Notes under the pieces: model-generated
Database searches by the model: none
What the model was told of the DNA's origin: nothing
Seen by the model: only the letters and a program-made list of their open reading frames with translations
Shown here: positions 62,060 through 64,000 of the stretch, piece after piece
How the letters are laid out: every line of letters begins with the position of its first letter
How positions within the stretch are numbered: the first letter of the stretch is position 1
Position numbers and translations under genes: made by a program
Assembly: GCF_019977655.1 (NCBI RefSeq)
Contig: NZ_AP024849.1
Location: 3,257,001-3,321,000 of the forward strand
Direction: 5' to 3'
Origin: Clostridium gelidum
Lineage (GTDB): Bacteria; Bacillota; Clostridia; Clostridiales; Clostridiaceae
DNA: 64,000 nt

Positions 62060-63148
62060 TTAGTATTTTCTTATTTCATAAGATGTTATCTTATCATGTA
62101 CAACATTTTCTTCCACTGAAATATTAGAATTAACTGTTTTATTAAATTCGTATGTCAGTTTATTCTCATACTCTGATTTTGTGTTATACCATGATTTAAA
62201 TTTATCTATTTCTGAGATTGAAACATCAAAAATTTTTGTTTCTCCATCATTTAAATTAATTATTAATATTGCTCCTGTTTTATTGTCTGATTCAGATGGA
62301 TTCGTTGGCTTAATTTCTTTAGTTATATTTATAGCACATGTAGCACTTAAGTTACTTCCATCAGTTGTAGTAGCTGTAATTGTCGCTTGCCCTTCTTTTA
62401 TACCTGTAACTTTACCATTTGAATCTATTGTTACAATTGATTCATCGCTTGATTTCCATGATACTCCTACCGCTGCCGGAGTTGTTGTTGCAACTAGAGT
62501 ATCTGTTTGCCCTACTTGTAAGTCATCTGTAGATTTATTTAATGAGATTGATTCATTCTGCCAATCTAATAGATATCCATTATCATTAATATCTATTGCA
62601 TCTATGTCAAATTGTTTAATACCATTAGCTACTGTGGTTGTTTCTGAATCTGTAGATATCTTTACATTATGTATTTTATTTTCTAAATCCAATTTTTCAA
62701 ACTCAATATTTTGAATATCTAATTTATCACCATGACAACTATATCGATATTTAATTCCATCTATTTCCATTACCACTTTGTCACTTCTAGAAGAATATCT
62801 ATTTCCAGTTATTCTAAGTTTACTACCTTTAAATGCAAATTTTGCATAGACTTCTTCTCCTAAAACGCAACTATATGTACCCTTATAACAACTTATTCTT
62901 GTATTAGGGTCTCCATTACTAGTATCATAAGAATATTTTACATATGCATTTTTGTCATCATATCTTTTCCAACCTTTTTCAGGAGCTGTTAATTGATATC
63001 CAACCTTAGCACTATTTTCAATAGTATTATTTAGATTACTAGTCCCAACTACTCCATCATCTGTAGCAAAAGCACTAGTGGCACAACCTAACATTAATAA
63101 TATAGACATTACAAACATTATACTAAACTTTTTAAAGTAATTTTTCAT
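62060..63148 (-). CDS. secreted protein with Big_2 domain, copy 2
   Basis: 362 residues with the same architecture as copy 1: the first 14 residues (MKNYFKKFSIMFVM) are identical, then beta domain (YAKFAFKGSKLRITGNRYSS), Big_2 (SWKSSDESIVTIDSSGKVTG), and C-terminal domain (INLNDGETKIFDVSISEIDK). Tandem duplication followed by divergence. TGAACATGTTCA (63180-63191), a 12-bp perfect palindrome upstream, is a possible operator. Confidence 0.75.
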   Translation of the reverse strand: MKNYFKKFSIMFVMSILLMLGCATSAFATDDGVVGTSNLNNTIENSAKVGYQLTAPEKGWKRYDDKNAYVKYSYDTSNGDPNTRISCYKGTYSCVLGEEVYAKFAFKGSKLRITGNRYSSRSDKVVMEIDGIKYRYSCHGDKLDIQNIEFEKLDLENKIHNVKISTDSETTTVANGIKQFDIDAIDINDNGYLLDWQNESISLNKSTDDLQVGQTDTLVATTTPAAVGVSWKSSDESIVTIDSNGKVTGIKEGQATITATTTDGSNLSATCAINITKEIKPTNPSESDNKTGAILIINLNDGETKIFDVSISEIDKFKSWYNTKSEYENKLTYEFNKTVNSNISVEENVVHDKITSYEIRKY

Positions 63149-63346
63149 TTATCATTGCTCCCTTATATTTAACAATTTGTGAACATGTTCAATATTTATA
63201 TTAATTCTTATTCCAATAAAATCCAACATAAACCGTAATACAAATTCTTTTATATATAAGAATATTAGTAAATTTTTACAGTTTAAAATATAATGTACTT
63301 TTAATTTACTATAATTAGACAATAAAAAAAGACCTCCTGAAAGTCC

Positions 63347-64000
63347 TCAAGTAATTTTGTATACTTTTAAATCAAAGGGATTAAGCTTATTTATTGGTAT
63401 AAAGGTATCACCCCCTTTAGTCATGCTAGTAATTAGTGAACCTACATTGTCAAAGCCAAAATTATCAATATCAGATTTGTGGGGCTCAGGACCACCCTCC
63501 AGGATTAGGGGTGTAAATGCATGTATTAACTCATCATAACATTTTGGATTAATAGAATAATAATTTGAACCTTTTTTAATTAGAAATTTATCTGTTGCCA
63601 AAGTTTCAACCAATAATACTGGCCTAAACCCTGTATTAACATTTATTAATGTTGAGAGTGAACTAGTGATTGCCCCTATAGTACCAGACCCTCTTACTCC
63701 CCTACTAGTATTTGCTGAATATGTGGTACTTGACCAAGACCCCAGGTTAAACCAATTCCATGCACTATTATCCCCAGCAGTTATAGTCCCACCTAATGTT
63801 GAACCAACTATAATCTTATCCCATTCATTATCAGGATCGGTTGCAGAAATACCCCCTGTCAATAATCTTATAGTTGATTTAATACCAGAACCTAATCCCA
63901 TATCAATTAAATTTTCACTACATACCCCAGCACTATTTAAAATGTCCCAACTAATACTATGCTGAATATTTCTATCTGCTATGAACTTTTTACGTCCTAG
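63347..64000 (-). CDS. phage tail/appendage-type protein, 5' end outside window
   Basis: At least 217 residues and open to the right edge: the frame continues above the internal ATG 63901 as KKFIADRNIQHSISWDILNS, so the true start lies beyond 64000. Gly/Ser/Thr-rich beta sequence (GSTLGGTITAGDNSAWNWFN, GVRGSGTIGAITSSLSTLIN) is typical of tail fibre or baseplate-associated proteins that bind surfaces. Its position ahead of a lysis cassette fits a prophage. No catalytic motif. Confidence 0.6.
   Translation of the reverse strand, partial: LGRKKFIADRNIQHSISWDILNSAGVCSENLIDMGLGSGIKSTIRLLTGGISATDPDNEWDKIIVGSTLGGTITAGDNSAWNWFNLGSWSSTTYSANTSRGVRGSGTIGAITSSLSTLINVNTGFRPVLLVETLATDKFLIKKGSNYYSINPKCYDELIHAFTPLILEGGPEPHKSDIDNFGFDNVGSLITSMTKGGDTFIPINKLNPFDLKVYKIT

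Overview
The window is AT-rich, uses strong AGGAGG-type ribosome binding sites, and carries spo0A, spoIVB, recN, argR and the complete spoIIIA operon in their usual clostridial order. This fits an endospore-forming Clostridium of cluster I (C. beijerinckii / C. butyricum / C. saccharoperbutylacetonicum type). That assignment rests on gene content and order; no database search was done.

Layout. (1) 1-19.9 kb, accessory DNA read mostly leftward. It starts with a nuclease/ATPase cluster: ParB/Srx-like protein and Mrr-like endonuclease (overlapping genes), AAA ATPase, then an EEP-family nuclease with a small coupled partner. A cyclic-phosphate receiver-like protein follows. Next is a serine recombinase with two small DNA-binding proteins and a 15-codon ORF, then broken phage genes (ParB-like, Rha-type antirepressor), an SF2 helicase, a complete ISLre2-family insertion sequence with a 9-bp target duplication, a GIY-YIG protein and a tyrosine integrase. 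(2) 19.8-25.6 kb, a second cargo segment bounded by two copies of the same junction: integrase start, attenuator-like hairpin, spo0A 3' end. It holds a possible type I toxin-like peptide, a polysaccharide deacetylase, a dead serine recombinase, a second 15-codon ORF unit, a GT1 glycosyltransferase with its PadR regulator, and a decayed integrase. (3) 25.6-44.9 kb, conserved chromosome: spo0A, spoIVB, recN, argR, nadK, tlyA, dxs, ispA, xseB, xseA, folD, nusB, an Asp23 protein, spoIIIAH to spoIIIAA, a zinc-ribbon protein and efp. (4) 45-50 kb, a type IV pilus / type II secretion-like operon whose assembly ATPase gene is cut off at its 5' end and joined head-to-head to a 5'-truncated XRE gene. 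(5) 50-53 kb, TetR with a divergent PhlG-like hydrolase candidate, flanked by an inverted repeat. (6) 53-64 kb, a LexA-DNA-binding-domain operon with SOS-like boxes, secreted proteins sharing a Cys/His module, a phage lysis cassette (XhlA, LLH holin, amidase), a methylase remnant, secreted Ig-like proteins, and a tail-type gene running off the right edge.

How it fits together. The 3' end of spo0A looks like the attachment site of a tyrosine-integrase element. The functional gene keeps a full-length coding sequence, while a displaced in-frame copy of its last ~43 codons lies 5.8 kb away beside the intact integrase, and a decayed integrase sits directly behind the functional spo0A. Both integrase starts are preceded by the same terminator-like hairpin, which occludes the ribosome binding site and may also end the spo0A transcript. 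The nuclease cluster at 0-5.6 kb is the best candidate for an undescribed defence or mobile-element-conflict system. The core block combines sporulation control, isoprenoid and folate metabolism, DNA repair and the SpoIIIA channel, all transcribed leftward.
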